A stretch of DNA of 5,411 nt from Chitinophaga pinensis (GTDB lineage: Bacteria; Planctomycetota; Phycisphaerae; Phycisphaerales; SM1A02). Made by a program: the position numbers and the translations under genes. The first letter of the stretch is position 1, and every line of letters starts with the position of its first letter. Shown here piece by piece: positions 5,184 through 5,411 of this stretch. The notes under the pieces were generated by a model. That model was not told the DNA's origin. It was given only the letters and a program-made list of their open reading frames with translations, and did no database searches. The DNA lies in assembly GCA_943329105.2 (NCBI GenBank), contig CALQCP020000175.1, positions 1 to 5,411 on the forward strand. The letters are read 5' to 3'.

Positions 5184-5411
5184 TCATGAACTGAGCGCCG
5201 CTCGCGCAACGTCGCGGACGTGTGCTGCAACGCCTTCGTCAGCCACTATCGCCGCAAGCGTGGTCCGGAGCGTGGACCGCAATTCATCCGGCGTGTCATC
5301 GGATCGCATGGCATGCGCGGCAGCAAGCGCGGCGTTCCGGCGCCACATGTCTCGATCCGCACGGCGCAGCACGCCATTCAAACGCGCGGCTTCCCAGGCG
5401 GACTCGTCCCA
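5184..5411 (-). CDS. queG: Probable epoxyqueuosine reductase QueG, C-terminal end (5' end outside window)
   Basis: The minus-strand frame is open to the window edge and ends with TGA at 5186-5184, leaving 75 visible residues that begin WDESAWEAARLNGVLRRADR. A TTG at 5381 is not a credible start because the frame and the family pattern continue before it. The pattern W-x-E ... RR-x7-RN-x2-x-A (LRR-ADRDMWR-RN-AALAA) aligns without gaps, from memory, to the region of QueG after its iron-sulphur cysteines, where E. coli has ...SPIRR...RWLRNIAVALGN. The tail LRTTLAAIVADEGVAAHVRDVARAAL fits the HEAT-like helices that end many QueG proteins. QueG is a cytoplasmic enzyme with cobalamin and two 4Fe-4S clusters that reduces epoxyqueuosine to queuosine in tRNA; the catalytic and cluster-binding parts lie outside the window. 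The alternative is an unrelated HEAT-repeat protein. Confidence 0.55.
   Translation of the reverse strand, partial: WDESAWEAARLNGVLRRADRDMWRRNAALAAAHAMRSDDTPDELRSTLRTTLAAIVADEGVAAHVRDVARAALSS

Noticed and set aside
5184..5381. A complete small 65-residue protein starting at TTG 5381
   Set aside because: The frame continues open to the window edge and the residues before 5381 fit the QueG-like alignment, so this is the end of a larger gene.

Overview
The window looks like ordinary chromosomal DNA from a GC-rich bacterium, most likely a planctomycete and perhaps of the Phycisphaerae type. That placement is inference. It rests on three things: a secreted protein combining SH3-like, TPR-like and C-x4-CH haem-motif parts, as I remember from planctomycetes; two exported proteins with long Ala/Pro-rich linkers; and weak or absent Shine-Dalgarno sequences before two of the three complete genes. 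I see no tRNA, rRNA, CRISPR array, transposon, phage gene or clear sign of recent transfer.

Layout from left to right. (1) Positions 1-492, plus strand: the 3' end of a DUF4139 / MuiA-like protein gene whose beginning lies outside the window. (2) Positions 503-1495, minus strand: a complete sugar phosphate isomerase/epimerase of the xylose-isomerase-like TIM-barrel superfamily, convergent with gene 1 across only 10 bp. (3) Positions 1496-1731: a divergent intergenic region with two short dyads and a possible -10 element. (4) Positions 1732-3351, plus strand: a secreted protein with an Ala/Pro/Thr linker, two small beta-barrel-like segments, a helical TPR-like segment and a C-terminal domain with one C-x4-CH haem-attachment motif. 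(5) Positions 3352-3466: a short intergenic stretch with three imperfect 11-bp tandem repeats just before the next gene. (6) Positions 3467-5110, plus strand: a long, mostly helical lipoprotein ending in an Ala/Pro/Asp repeat tail. (7) Positions 5111-5183: a convergent intergenic stretch with a stem-loop. (8) Positions 5184-5411, minus strand: the C-terminal 75 residues of what is probably the tRNA epoxyqueuosine reductase QueG.

The genes do not form an obvious pathway. The isomerase (cytoplasmic carbohydrate metabolism) and QueG (tRNA modification) look like unrelated housekeeping or accessory functions. The two exported proteins in the middle share orientation, Ala/Pro-rich extensions and an envelope destination, and may be co-expressed, but no shared function can be shown. 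The most interesting items are the C-x4-CH protein, whose only two cysteines are those of the motif, and the 11-bp helically phased repeat before the lipoprotein gene. I do not find strong evidence for a new multi-gene system here.
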